Source: Trachythela sp. YZ-2020 (Eukaryota; Cnidaria; Anthozoa; Malacalcyonacea; Clavulariidae). Taken from it: a stretch of DNA of 64,000 nt. The DNA lies in the NCBI GenBank assembly GCA_016169945.1, contig JADLSH010000358.1, positions 2,637,001 to 2,701,000 of the forward strand, read 5' to 3'. Within the stretch, counting starts at the first letter, position 1; the number at the start of each line of letters is the position of its first letter. Position numbers and translations under genes: made by a program. The notes beneath the pieces were generated by a model. That model was not told the DNA's origin, did no database searches, and saw nothing but the letters and a program-made list of their open reading frames with translations. Below are positions 1-11,590 of this stretch, piece after piece.

Positions 1-2965
1 AAGATTACTTGCAAATTCTGTGGCTACGAACACGTACCTAATAAAAAAGAAATGTCCTGCATGGGACTTGTAACCGACGCAAAGGGCAAAACCATTTTCC
101 CAAGAAATGCAAGAAAGCCTACGTTTACAGTATCGAGGGTGAAGAGGAGCTTGAAGAAATCAGTATGGTTAAAGTCCAAGCGGTACAAGAAAGGCTGTGT
201 TTGCGAAAATGATCATCGGTAAAGAATCTGTAAGTTTCAGATCGACTGCGGTGCAAGTGCGAATATTCTACAGCTCAAGTTTGCCAAAGGTACAGAACTT
301 TCTCCGAGTACAAAAACACTTGTCATGTGGAATAGCACAAAGGTCAAACCCGTGGGAGCTTGTACTCTACCAGTGAACAAGTACGAGGTTAGATTTCTGG
401 TCGTCAAGGAGGACCTCCCACCATTGCTGGGTCTAAATGCGGTAGAGAGAATAAAATTGTTAACTGTTCACAGCGAAAACTTTGTCAATGTCGTAGAAAA
501 GTCTAACGAGAACCTTGCAATCAAATATCCAGATGTTTTTGATGAGAAACTTGGAACACTGCCTGGCAAAGTTCATCTTCAAGTAGATGCAAACTCTAAA
601 CCTGTGGTGTTACCAGCGAGAAAGATGCCTGTGGCTGTAAGGGAGAAGTTCAAGAAGGGACTGAAAAGACTAGAGGATCTTAAAGTCATCGCCCTTGTTG
701 ACGAATCAACTGACTGGGTCAGCCAAATCGTGAGTGCTATAAAGAAATCCGGTTCGTTACGCGTTTCCATAAATCCGAAACCCTTGAATGCTGCTTTGAA
801 GAGGGAACGTTATCGATTTCCTGTGATTGACGAACTGTTACCTGACCTGACGGATGCCTATGTGTTTACTAAGGTGGATCTAGCGTCAGCCTTCTGGCAT
901 CTCGAATTGGATGACAAGTCCAGTCTCCTTACAGCCTTTGCAACTCCTTATGGTCGGTTCCGAAGGCTTCGCCTTCCATTTGGTCTCAATGTTTCGAGCG
1001 AAATATTCCAGAAGCGTCTAAATCAAGAGTTACAAGGGATACCTGGCATCAAATGCATCGCCGACGATATCTTGATATATAGTACAAGTGAAGCTGATCA
1101 TGACAGGAACTTGGCCAACTTCATGTGTAGATGCATAAAGGGCATAAAGTTAAATGCCCAGAAGCTAGAATTCAAGTGTAAAGAAGTCCCATTTCATGGA
1201 CATCTGTTGACCACCGAAGGTCTGAAACCCAATCCAGAGAAAATTAGAGCAATAACAGAAATTCCTCGTCCAAAGAACCGAGACGACTTTGCTACGCCTA
1301 AACGGGATGATAACCAATCTCAGTCGTTTCCTGCCCCATTTATCGGACGTTATGAAGCCTATGCGAGATCTTATCCATAAAGATGTTGAGTGGAGTTGGA
1401 ATGACGCTCATGAGAAAGCCTGGAGTAACGTGAAGAAGTTCATTTCGGCTGAACCAGTTTTAGCATACTACCAATGCGCAGAACAGCTGGAAATACAATG
1501 TGACAGTAGTCAAAGTGGTCTTGGAGCTATGTCAAACCAGAACGGACAGCCCATCGCGTATTCCAGCCGAGCTTTGACGGAAACTGAAAATCGTTATGCC
1601 CAAATAGAAAAGGAGATGTTGGCTGTAGTTGTCGCAGTTGAAAAGTTCAACGATTATACATTTGGTCGAAAGACAATTTACTTGGATCACAAACCTCTTC
1701 AGTCGATTCTTAAGAAACCCCTAGATCGGGCACCGACGAGGGTGTAGGGAATGATTCTTTGTTTGCAAAAGTACAAGAGACCGAGAGATATAACTCTCTC
1801 CAAATCCTGAAGGCCGTAATTCAACAGGGCTGACCTGAACACATAAATGCCCTACAAGATATCATCTCTCCATATTACAACATGAGAGATGAAATGTCCG
1901 TTCAAGATGGACTCATTTTAAAAAAGGAGAGAGTGGTGGTTCCACGAGCCATTGGAAGCGATCTGCTTAAGAGAGACAATGCGCATCTTGGTGTCAATGG
2001 ATGTCTTAACAAAGCCCTTGAATGGTTATATTGGCATGGGATGTCTGGGGATATCAAGAATTTAGTATCTACTTGCGAGGTGAGCAGAGAGTATGAACGG
2101 AGCCAGACGAAGGAAACCCTCATGGGTCATGAGATACCAAGTCGACCATAGTAGCGTGTCGTAGCTGACCTCTTTGAACATGCTGGAAGAACATACCTTG
2201 TAACAAGTGATTATTTCAGCAATTTTTTCGAATTTGATCATCTTCAAAGTACAACTTCAACGTCGGTGATTAAAAAGATAAAGGCTAATTTTTTAAGGCA
2301 TGGTAACCCCAAGCAACTAGTTACGGATAACGGTCCACAGTTCGTGTCACGTGATTTTCTTAGATTCGCGAAATAATGGGACTTTGAACATTTCACCAGA
2401 AGTCCACGTCACAGTCAAGCCAACAGCAAAGCTGAGAGTGCTGTGAAAGAGGCCAAGAAGATCATAATGAATTGCATGAAAGCTGGCTCGGACACATTTC
2501 TGGCCTTATTGGATCACATAAATACACCGCCTGCAGCTGTTGAGATTAGTCCTGTACAGCGCCTGTTATTATTATTATTATTATTATTTATTAATTCTCC
2601 AAACATTTGGTTTTTCAGATTAATTTACATGTACAATTGTGTTCAGTAGAAGAACAAGAAGTTTTTTGCCCATATCTGCAGAATTGCTCAAACCGAGTAC
2701 GGCAGATGATGATGTAACACGCCTCAAACTGCGTCTGCGTCAACAGTAGGATCACGGTACTACAGTGACCTTCGTGACCTTCCACCTTTAGAAGAAGGAG
2801 ACTCGATAAGAATTAAGCCTTGGAAACTGAGAAAGAAAGATTGACAAGCAGGTTCGATAAGGAGACGCTTGGATGAGAGGTCGTATAAAGTGCAAACACC
2901 TTGTGGTGTTCTTCGAAGGAACAGAATTCATTCAAGGAAGACGACTCCACCTTCAAGGAACTTTT
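1..2965 (+). pseudogene. Ty3/Gypsy LTR-retrotransposon pol remnant
   Basis: A broken Gypsy polyprotein. In order I read an aspartic-protease-like motif (QIDCGASANI, about 235-264), a reverse transcriptase from about 540 to 1290 with the catalytic box ADDILIY at 1060-1080, an RNase H with CDSSQSGLGA near 1500, a partly lost HHCC zinc region near 1975-2085 (the last CxxC is CEVS), and an integrase core with TDNGPQF near 2325 and the Glu in KAESAVKE near 2430. The tail (RRTRSFLP onward, 2646-2945) is typical of Gypsy pol C-termini. Breaks: a frameshift near 1287, stops at 1747, 2151 and about 2375, and a 76 bp insert at 2568-2643. Gag and both LTRs are not visible; the 5' part lies outside the window or is lost. 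It is a dead copy. Confidence 0.9.
2568..2643 (-). mobile_element. Tiny 5'-truncated LINE-like insert in Gypsy pol
   Basis: Pol reads RL then FSRRTRS if 2568-2643 is removed, so this block is a later insertion. On the minus strand it ends in an (AAT)n tract, as the LINE at 3.1-6.8 kb does, and TGTT occurs on both sides (2564-2567 and 2640-2643). This fits a severely 5'-truncated LINE copy with a 4 bp target duplication, but the body is too short to assign a family. Confidence 0.55.
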
Positions 2966-3088
2966 AAAACAATGATACAGCGACTGGAGTATCCAAACAA
3001 CCTATTGTCCCACCACTAATTGATGTACCAGAGTAGAAACTGAGTTTATTACCGACAACTTCAAGTGCAAGCGAATGTGCAAGAAATT

Positions 3089-3126
3089 ATTATTATTAAT
3101 ATTATTATTATTATTATTATTTTATT
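3089..3126. repeat. (ATT)n microsatellite, 3' tail of the adjoining LINE
   Basis: ATT triplets, interrupted once, lie exactly at the 3' edge of the minus-strand LINE that follows. They read as (AAT)n in the LINE's sense, so they are probably its template-derived tail. Confidence 0.75.
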
Positions 3127-3226
3127 AAACTTTATTTATACACCGTAGAATCATCAGTAATGCATGCTAATATAAAAATACATATACACAGTGACAGATA
3201 AAATACAGAAAATACTGGTTTACATG

Positions 3227-5935
3227 ATTGCCGTGTGGGAGTCTGGAGTTAACACATTTTCTACACCTCTTTTAAATTCACGGAGGGATGGAGCCAATCG
3301 TACATGTTTTGGTAAACCATTCCATGAAACTGCTCCATCATAGCTAATAGAACGGCTAAGAAAATCTGTATGTGGTTTTGGAACAAATAGTTTGTTTTCA
3401 GAAACCCTCAGATTCTAAGTAAAATTTCTCTGAGCAAATATTTCTTGTAAATATTGAGGTATGTTATTATTGAGAATTTTGTACATAAGAATTGCCTTTT
3501 GTCTTTTACGACAGATGGACAACTTATGCCATTTGAGCTCTTCTAGCAGAGAGCTTGAAGAGGTTTCATATGTGGAATTGGTAATGACGCGAGCAGCTCG
3601 ATTTTGTAACTTTTGTAGTTTGCTGCTCAACTGACCACCAATGCCATCCCATACCGGCGAGCAATAATTAAAGTAGGGCGCGATTAAGCCCGTATAAGCT
3701 TTCACCGCAGTATTCATGTCAATAAAACGCCTCACTCGTTTAAGAGAACTTATTCCTGAGGATACTTTCTTAGCGATTTTATTAATATGATCTTTCCAGG
3801 TTAAGTTTTCATCAATTGTTAATCCCAAAGATTTCGTATGGTGGACTCTTTTGATTTGAGTATTCTCTACATGTATATTAAGTTCATTGACATCATGAGT
3901 CGCAAGCCTCTGACGAGAGCAAACGAGCATGAATTCAGTCTTGGCTATATTTAAGCTTAATCTATTTGGTTTGAACCAAGTCTTTAAATTGGTTAGCTCA
4001 GCGTTCATACTTTCTTCAAGATCAATAAGATTGGAGCTTTGTAGGCTGATGTTTGTGTCATCAGCATACATACTCGCTAAGCCGTTGTTCAAACAGTTTG
4101 GTAAGTCATTGGTATAGACCAGAAATAAAAGCGGGCCAATAATTGACCCCTGAGGGACCCCACAATTAATTGGTAAACTGATAGAAACATGCCCATTTAC
4201 AAAACATTTCTGAGTCCGGTTAGATAGATAAGATTGGAACCAAGATAATGTAGTAACAGTACTATCCGCTGTAACAGTACTATCCATCGCTCGAAAACCA
4301 GATTGATATTTTGTTAATAAACCATTGCTTAATAAACAGTTAGAGAATTGATCGTGGACTATTTTGCCAAAGACATTAGCAGCACCTGAAATAATAGAAA
4401 TTGGTCGGTAATCATTGAGGTCGCTTTTAACACCACTTTTGAAAACAGGAATGACTCTGGCCGTTTTTCAATCGGTTGGGTAAATACCAGTATAAAGAGA
4501 TTTGTTAAAAATATGAGATAGAGAGGGTGCGACAATATCAGCAGCTAATTTTAATAACTTACACGGCATATTGTCAAGTCCAGCAGCTTTTTTTTGTGTT
4601 TAGCTTTCTTAATTGATCGTATCAATAAAGGTAAACACGCTGTTTACTGGATTGATGTAAGATATAGGGTCAACATTAGTTGTAGGTATAATGTTAGCAA
4701 GGCTTTGACCTATCTCAGTGAAGTGAGCATTAAAGTTTTCTGAGACCTCCCGCGCATCAGTTATTTCTGTACCATTTATTTAATGAAACTTGTGAAGATC
4801 TGAGTGCATTGCGAGAACTTAATTCGTTTATAAATTTCCAAGTTTTTTTAGGATCATTTTTAGCCAATTCAAGGTTTGTTTTGAAATAATAACTTTTTGC
4901 GTCCTTAAGGCTGTTATTTACTTCATTTCGCGCTTTTTTATAGAGTTCCCAAATAGATTTTTCCTTCGTAGTTTCAAAATTTTTTTAAGGTAATCCCGAT
5001 GGTGAATTTTACGCAATAAAATTGGAGTGATCCAAGGGGACCTTTTTTTACCTATTATTTTCTTTATGAAAGTGGCATGCTTGTCAATTGTATCCAATTT
5101 TAACTGCGGTTATCATCGTTACACACTGCATCCAAATTTAACTGCGAAAGAGCATTGAGGAAGTCGACTTCTCTAAAATTTTTAAATTTTCTTCTCTCAA
5201 TAATCCTCTCCGCAGTCTTTGGGTATGCTGATTTACGTACTACATAGACAAGCGAATGATCACTTATACCAACTGGAAGAACATCGGAAGATACTACTTT
5301 TCCAGGAATGTTAGTGATACATAGATCAATTAATGTTTGTGAGAATAGCGTTTTCTAGTTGGTTCTGTGATCAGTTGTGTCAACCCATAGATGTCTAAAC
5401 GTCAGGACCCGTCGAAATTCGATTGCAACTTAAATCGCCCAACAAATATAACTCAGAGTTTTCCGCGTCCATTCTATCAGTCAGATCTTCAAAAACGTTT
5501 AGCAATTCGGGGGCAGAGTTTGGAAGTCTATACCAAATGCTTACCAAAAACGGCTTAGAGCGAGGCTTAGAGATTTCAATAACTAAACATTCGAGCTTAT
5601 TACTGGTGAGGTCTTCGCGAACACAAAAGCTAAGATTACTATGAACATACAAACATACCCCACCACCATTTTTACCATTAAGGCAGCGGTCTTTCCGTAC
5701 AATTTCATATCCTGGTAGGTAGACTTCGTTACTATGAATAGTGGAATCTAATTTAGTTTGATTAATGGCTAAAATGTCAATCCTTGTGTCGCGAATAAGA
5801 ACTCTCAGTTCATTAATATGAGCAAGTAGAATATTTATATTTAATGACGCTATAACAAATCCACGCTTAAATATATTAGAGTGAGACGAATTATTGCAAG
5901 AAGGTAAATTTATAGGTGCAGTTGCAACAGACCCC
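3227..5935 (-). pseudogene. LINE ORF2: endonuclease and reverse transcriptase, internally deleted
   Basis: The endonuclease part is read around 5240-5900 (LAINQTKLDS, YLLGDLSCN, then VGISDHSLV). The reverse transcriptase has NDYRPISII near 4410, GVPQGSIIGPLLFLVY near 4140, and the catalytic YADD near 4060; the C-terminal segment ending SYDGAVSWNGLP runs past a stop at 3415 to about 3227. Between YQSGFRA (about 4300) and LSWFQSYLS (about 4235) the usual 50 or so residues, including motif A with the first catalytic Asp, are missing and replaced by a doubled STVTADSTVT. With several other stops and frameshifts this copy cannot make active enzyme. Confidence 0.85.
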
Positions 5936-5950
5936 CCCTACGACAATTTC

Positions 5951-6693
5951 CTAGTTTTGGCTAATATAGTTGAATACATTTTTTGCCATAATACTTGTTC
6001 CTTTACGGTTAAGGTGCAAACTCCGTGAGTTGAGACAGGTTTGATTGATTGATTTGTGATCGATGAATTCCCATCCTTTCTCAAGACAAAGGGATTTCAT
6101 AGTTTTGTTGACTTCATTCACTTTGTTAACCAGATTAGGTTTGTCAGTTCTAGGGAGAATACTTGAGATCACTATACTAGTCCTTGGCGAGTCTTGATTG
6201 ATTTGGATTCCCAAATTCTGTATCCCCTCTGCCACTCCCTTTGCAGGTGTACGATTAATGTCATTTGTGCCGACATGTAGGATTAATTAATCTGTTCGGT
6301 TCTTTTCGCAGTACCGGTAATTTTAAGTAATCCTCCATGTCCGTTGTCGTTGCTCCAGAAAAGGTTTTGACCACCACATGATTGTTTGCATCAGATAGAA
6401 TCTCCAGCGATTACTGTAATTTGTTTACTCGGACTTCTAAGAGGTTCATTACACCCTTGGGAGTTTGATTGAGAGCACGTCTCATTATTCTGCTTGTTTG
6501 ATTCGGTGCTTTGATTCTCGTCGGTTAAATTTGTCGTGCCACTGCCCGAGTGGCTCGTTTTATTTCGCTTCTTTTTCGATTTGCATTTACGTTGCATTGC
6601 AGGTGGAGCATCGCATCCCTTATCTTCTACTAATATGCAATCTTCTGTCAATTCTTCGCCTATTTGACCATTGTCGTCGTCGATATGCACCAT
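5951..6693 (-). pseudogene. LINE ORF1 with SGNH-hydrolase-like domain
   Basis: The N-terminal 90 residues are charged and low-complexity (a KSKKKRNK basic patch). Then comes VIAGDSI (block I of SGNH hydrolases, 6391-6410), a broken stretch that once held the GTND block, and the C-terminal LHLNRKGTSIMAKNV, which carries the Asp/His-type block V. CR1-group LINEs commonly have such an esterase-like ORF1. There are stops and a frameshift between 6390 and 6235, so this is a remnant. Confidence 0.8.
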
Positions 6694-6760
6694 TGATCTC
6701 CTGCTTAAGCTGTTTGGATTTCCATTGTAATGACATTTGTCTTGCGTTTGTATTACCTTG

Positions 6761-7725
6761 ATTGCCGTTCAGTCAGTTGTTTATAACAAATCATGATCAA
6801 AACTATGAAAAACGATAAATTTATGTTCTTACCATTTCGTTTGAAGACAAATACTTCGATAGTTTTCATGAAAAACGACACGTACAAAATCATACACGAG
6901 TCTATTTTTTGAAAAAGAACTTGCAGTACTAGCTGAACTGCACGGATAGCCAGGACCCTGGAAAGTCGCGCTACGTGCGACGTGCGTGGGGTTTTATTTC
7001 ATGGCCATTTTTCTGTGCAATTTTCGATTGTATCTTTTCTCCCAATTTTCTTTGGTTTACAGTACATATATATATATTTTAAATTCTATCATAAATAAGT
7101 TGAAAGTGGTATAGATGCATGCCGGAAAGCAGTGGTTCTTTGGTTGTGATTATTAATTTTCTAATATATTTTTGTTTGTTTGTTGAACAACGGTAAAAGC
7201 TACAGCAGATATGTTGTATATATTATCTTTAAAGTGCTTGTTCTTCTCATACTTAATAGTGACCTGTAGACCTTTCTGTTTCTTACAAAACTATACTCAT
7301 CATTATGAATATAACATAATTAGATTGTCGTAGACGTTGAGGATGGATACTTTAGGATAAAGTTCGAACAAACTCAAGGAAACTTATAAAAGCTTTCATT
7401 AAATTTATCTATACCATTCCGAAGTTACTGAATGCATGGTCTGGGACCAAATGTAGAAAGGTAACGAAATTACAGAATTTGACCACATTGGCGTAAAAAC
7501 GAAATGAATGGGAAGCTTTAAGATTTTTGAGAATAACTCAAATTGTCAAAATTATTCAATATATAAGCTAAAAGAAAGCATTTAATGAAATAAGATAGCA
7601 ACTGAAATGACGAATGCGTTTCGAAAACTATAATATTTGGCATGATAGTTTTGTACAAGTATAAATGGCATACTTTGTCTTTCAACAAATACCGTAATAA
7701 TTTTATTCCTTGTTTTGATTTTCAG
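6761..7725 (+). other. Non-coding, probably LINE 5' UTR then host intron
   Basis: AT-rich sequence with no supported gene. The end is a good 3' splice site (TTTGATTTTCAG) in front of the exon at 7726. A short GC-richer patch near 6950-7000 shows nothing I can name. Confidence 0.5.
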
Positions 7726-7788
7726 AGCCATCAACAGATGCAGCTACTATAAAAAATACTGATGTGGTACCTGCTACAACGACATCAC
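7726..7788 (+). CDS. RTK-like gene, Thr-rich mini-exon 1
   Basis: A 63 nt exon between TTTTGATTTTCAG and GTAAGG. Read in phase 1 it encodes PSTDAATIKNTDVVPATTTS, rich in Thr and Ser, as expected of an O-glycosylated stalk. Both ends are phase 1, so the exon can be duplicated or skipped without shifting frame. It and the intron that follows (7789 to about 7965) are clearly similar to the exon and intron at 15526, and the exon is more distantly similar to 18479-18547. Splice sites and duplication are seen; the assignment to the kinase gene downstream is inferred from strand, phase and order. Confidence 0.65.
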
Positions 7789-9146
7789 GTAAGGTTTTAA
7801 GTAGTAGATATCCTATTTTTTCTTTGTGAATTATGATAAACTGCATCGTGTTTAGAGCCGCAGTGTATTCAAGCCTGCTTAAGCTTCGGAATTCATCTAG
7901 CACAAAACTACAATATTTCAGTAAAGATCGTACTTCATCAAATAAGTGTAAATCGCAAAAACAAAGTTATCAGAAAGTCTGGCCACAGATAAATTTTAGT
8001 AACTCTATATAGTTAATGTAGTTAATATAGTAAATTTTGGAGGGGCATAGGATGATAATTTAACTATTTCATCGGTTAGATTTACAAAGGAATAGACATT
8101 TCAAATGATTACACTCTGCATATTTTAATATGAATCCAGGGGCTCATTGTTTAGCTTCTCAGAACTAGCAGGTCGACATAAAATATCCTTCATATTCGTA
8201 TTTGGTGCATTGTTGTCATTTACGGGGGTTTAAAATGTGTCCTGAATTTCGTAAGAACGAGATGGTTTACGACAACATTTTTGTGATATATGTCAAAATT
8301 CTCGTTGCTTTTTTAAAGGTGTTTCAACTTTTCAATAGTTTAGAGATTACCAAAACCAAGGGATTCATTCTGATTCCTCCGCATTTAAAATCTGTTATAT
8401 TAGTATAATCTGGCTTTATATGAATGGCACCATGGCGGTTTGTTTTTGGCGAGTAAAGAAAAAGCATGCATTGGTGTTCTATTCCAATCGCCAATAAATC
8501 TAAAAGTAATATGTGGATTTTATCTGATTTTATCTGATTTTTCCGCGCAACCCATATTCGGAACCTTGAGCAGGCTGTACGAGGTTGGTTAATACGAACG
8601 CATCATTTAGTCATCCATTTAGTACGTATGGAACTGTAAGGAGAAGGGCGTCAACATTTATGTAGTTTTTCCATTGTTCTTTGCGTAAAAGGTGGAGGGA
8701 GAGGATACACCACCATTGCTGCAAAGGGAAGGAGGGGATACACCACTATTGCCATTTCGGCGTCAAATTGCAGTAATGTACAGTAAAATTAATAAAGGTT
8801 TGGTTTTTCATGTGACTTAAATAATTTGCACTGATTGTTTAATAAGCTTCACTCTCATGGTTATTCATAACTTTAAAAAGATGACATCCTCATAACAATC
8901 ACACAAACATTAGGTATATTCAAGTATTTATTTAAAGCAATGACGAAGCTAAACATAGCAACTGACCATGCTATGCAAATTTTTTATTCCTTTAGTACAC
9001 AAACCTTTAGAAATCTATAGCTATCTAAGTGTAGATCTATTAGCATAACATGGCCAGTTGCCAAAGCTAGCATCGCCACTGATTAAAAGACGTGCTTTTA
9101 ATATAATCTAACTTATTCTGCTATATCTTTTTAAACAATATTTTAG
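7789..9146 (+). other. Intron of the RTK-like gene
   Basis: The first 175 bases are homologous to sequence after mini-exon 2. The rest is AT-rich with no gene; a short imperfect repeat (GATACACCACYATTGC) appears twice at 8704-8752. It ends at CAATATTTTAG before the next exon. Confidence 0.5.
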
Positions 9147-9413
9147 TTATTTACCATTGGAATTTCACATTGGTGAACCGTTACGGAAGAGATATCAACA
9201 TTACAATAAACTATGTTAATAAAAGAATTGACCGATTTATTATTCCTGTTGGTGGAAGACATCCAATATATTTAACATATTTTGCACGTGTACCAGCATT
9301 CATCACAGCGTATAATAAAAAAACATCTATGCCAATCAAGATAAAGGCCAAGTACTATTTACTTGTATACAACAGTCTCACTCCAATCAGTCATATCTAC
9401 TATATTTCTTCAG
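9147..9413 (+). CDS. RTK-like gene, extracellular exon
   Basis: A 267 nt open exon between CAATATTTTAG and GTGAGT, phase 1 at both ends. It encodes about 89 residues (IYHWNFTLVNRYGRDINITI at the start, KAKYYLLVYNSL near the end), with alternating hydrophobic residues suggesting a beta-sandwich, and two N-glycosylation sequons (NFT and NIT). It has no Cys and no stop. I do not recognise the domain family. Placed between two mini-exons on the same strand and in the same phase, it probably belongs to the ectodomain of the receptor whose transmembrane and kinase exons lie downstream. An alternative is an unrelated gene exon. Confidence 0.55.
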
Positions 9414-9433
9414 GTGAGTTGTGAAAAATGTTA

Positions 9434-9449
9434 ATTATTATTATTATTA

Positions 9450-9480
<31 letters not shown>
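9434..9480. repeat. (ATT)n microsatellite
   Basis: ATT triplets with one GTT interruption, just after the 5' splice site at 9414 and just before the R2/NeSL-like remnant. Confidence 0.9.
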
Positions 9481-9689
9481 GCGGCTGAAATATAGTAAAA
9501 TAACTCTTTGCTGTCGGAAAAATCGCATGATGTCCGTATTCAAGAAAATCTTTGGGCATATTGTAAAGAAATATTCGGGATGGAGATATTGTATTACCGG
9601 ATTTTGACGAGAAAACATGTTGGTGTTAGCCAAGAGCTAATTAAAAGAAATTATAGCATATCTCAACCAAACCTTTGAAATCTCTACCT

Positions 9690-10147
9690 GGATGTAAAAG
9701 CTTGACCAGCCTGATTATTCTTTCGATATAACAGCTCCCACGTATTCAGAAATTTCAAGAATTATTAGAAAAATGAAGTCGGGGTCATCATTTAGTGTTG
9801 AAAAATTGCCCAATGCTAGGAACAGCTCTTCACCGAATTGTGTCACATTGCTGGGACGGGGGATTGTTACCTAAGTCATGGAAACAAGCCTTCACAATAC
9901 TCATTCATAAGAAGGATAATGCATCCATCCAATTTTCGCCCGATAACTTTACAACCAGTCTTTGCAAAGGTTTTTACATCTATAATACGGAACCGAATAT
10001 ATTCGTATTTGGTACAGAACGAATATATAGAATCGAATATACAGGAAGGCTTTTGGAAGGGAGTTTCGGGCACAATTGAGCATAATGAACTACTAACTCA
10101 CATTATCAAACATGCCAGAAAAAAATTATACACGAGACATATATTAT
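9690..10147 (+). pseudogene. R2/NeSL-like LINE, reverse transcriptase part 1
   Basis: From about 9690 the + strand reads PTYSEISRIIRKMKSGSS, then GLLPKSWKQAFTILIHKKDN, and in another frame NFRPITLQPVFAKVFTS and GFWKGVSGTIEH. These are reverse-transcriptase fingers of the type found in LINEs with a single ORF and a C-terminal endonuclease. A frameshift lies near 9925. The frame ends at 10147, where another LINE is inserted; the rest continues at about 11590. Confidence 0.75.
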
Positions 10148-10149
10148 AA

Positions 10150-11590
10150 ACAGATGGCAGGTACACGCTACAGCTTTCGCCAATTACAGCGGCCCTATAC
10201 AGATAAGAATAAGATACGTACAAACACGTTAAAACTATAAAAACTTATGACAACACGATATTTTACAGGACAGATTACGAGACTTGTTACAAGACAAACA
10301 TATAGATTTCCATGTTCTTGGATCATCCTCATCGTATACGTTTTTTACAGCTAATTGGTAATACTTGAAAAGTCCATGTTTGAACTGTCTTAAGCTGGTG
10401 TTATTGCCTGTCAAATCCCTTAGTAGTACATTCCACAATCTAGTCGATCTGTTTAAATAGGATTTTTGGTAGATGGTGGTCTTGCATCGTGTTGTTGTGG
10501 ATGACAAATGATTAGGATCAGATGATCTGGTTTCTCTTCTGTTGTTGTTGGTTGGTGATGGCGGTAAATGATTGTCAATGTTCATGATTCCATGGATTAG
10601 TTTGTAAAATAATACCATATCTAAGAACTCGTGCCAATAACACAATGGAATGAGATCTAAAAGTAAAAGTCTCTGGTTGTAGGTGGTGTCACAACGGAAG
10701 GGTAGATTCAAAACATACTTTGTCGCCCGTCTTTGAAGCCTTTCCGTGCGTTGGATAAAAGTCACATTTTGTGGCTCCCGGATTGGGGATCCATAGCATA
10801 GCTGCGTACGGACAAGCGTCAAATATAATGTACGCCAAACTGCGGTATCTTTGATATTTAATGTTGATCTTCGAACATATCCTAGAGTCTTGGTAGCTTT
10901 AGTGCATTGGTAGTCAACATGTTTGGACCAATTTAAGTCAGATGATGTTAACACTCCAAGATCACGCTCACAGTTCGTGCTTTCTAAGATGGTATCATGT
11001 AGCTTTTATGGGTAAAGGATTTTGTTGTGTTTGCGGTGACTCTCATCACTTTGCATTTGCTTGCATTTAATGCCAGGTTAACGTTGGTGGAGCTTTCTTC
11101 GAAGTTTGACAGGTCATTCTGTAGAGCAGATGCATCCGAGCTGGAATTGATGGTCTTGAAGATCTTAGTATCATCAGCAAATGTAGCAATCTTTGAGTTA
11201 CTTACGGCGTTGGAGAGGTGATTTTCATACAGCAGGAACAACAGCGCGCCAAGAATGGACAATGTGGTACACCTGGTGTTACTGGGAGTGATGTTGACGT
11301 TGCTCCAAGAACGGTTGTTTGCTGGTATCGATTATTCAGATAAGAGCCGAACCATTTTAGAATGCTCCCTCCAAAACCGAATTCACAAAGACGATGTAAT
11401 TACTCAGCGTGTCTTACTTTATCAAAGGCCTTTGACATGTCTAAATAAAGTACGTCAATTTGCTTACAACGATCTAACTCACGGCCTATGTGTTCCAGGA
11501 CTTCAATTAGTTGAGTAATGCACGATTTTCCAGGAATTGAATAAAACCATTTTGGCAAGGATATATCTGTTCGTAAACGTGATGTTCAAT
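10150..11590 (-). mobile_element. LINE nested in the R2/NeSL-like element
   Basis: A minus-strand LINE lacking its 5' part. Reading right to left: a YLDMSKAFDKV-type motif A (about 11440), SILGALLFLLY, the catalytic FADDTKIF (about 11180), then a thumb and C-terminal part with TLVRTQLCYGSP and RATKYVLNLPF (to about 10235). A Cys cluster (CLSCNKSRNLSCKISCC) ends the frame. A frameshift near 10970 breaks it. It interrupts the + strand reverse transcriptase that resumes with VITLHDLKNAFGEVHH at about 11605, so it is the younger insertion. Confidence 0.8.

Larger units (their letters stand above)
3127..6760 (-). mobile_element. CR1-group non-LTR retrotransposon (LINE)
   Basis: A long but defective LINE with the CR1-group layout: ORF1 ending in an SGNH-hydrolase-like domain (right side), then ORF2 with an apurinic-type endonuclease and reverse transcriptase, then an (AAT)n tail at the left. 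It sits between the Gypsy remnant and the first visible exon of the RTK-like gene, on the opposite strand. The 5' end is not sharply defined; coding similarity starts near 6700. Confidence 0.8.

Noticed and set aside
9400..9633. Ile-rich minus-strand frame
   Set aside because: Produced by the (ATT)n tract.
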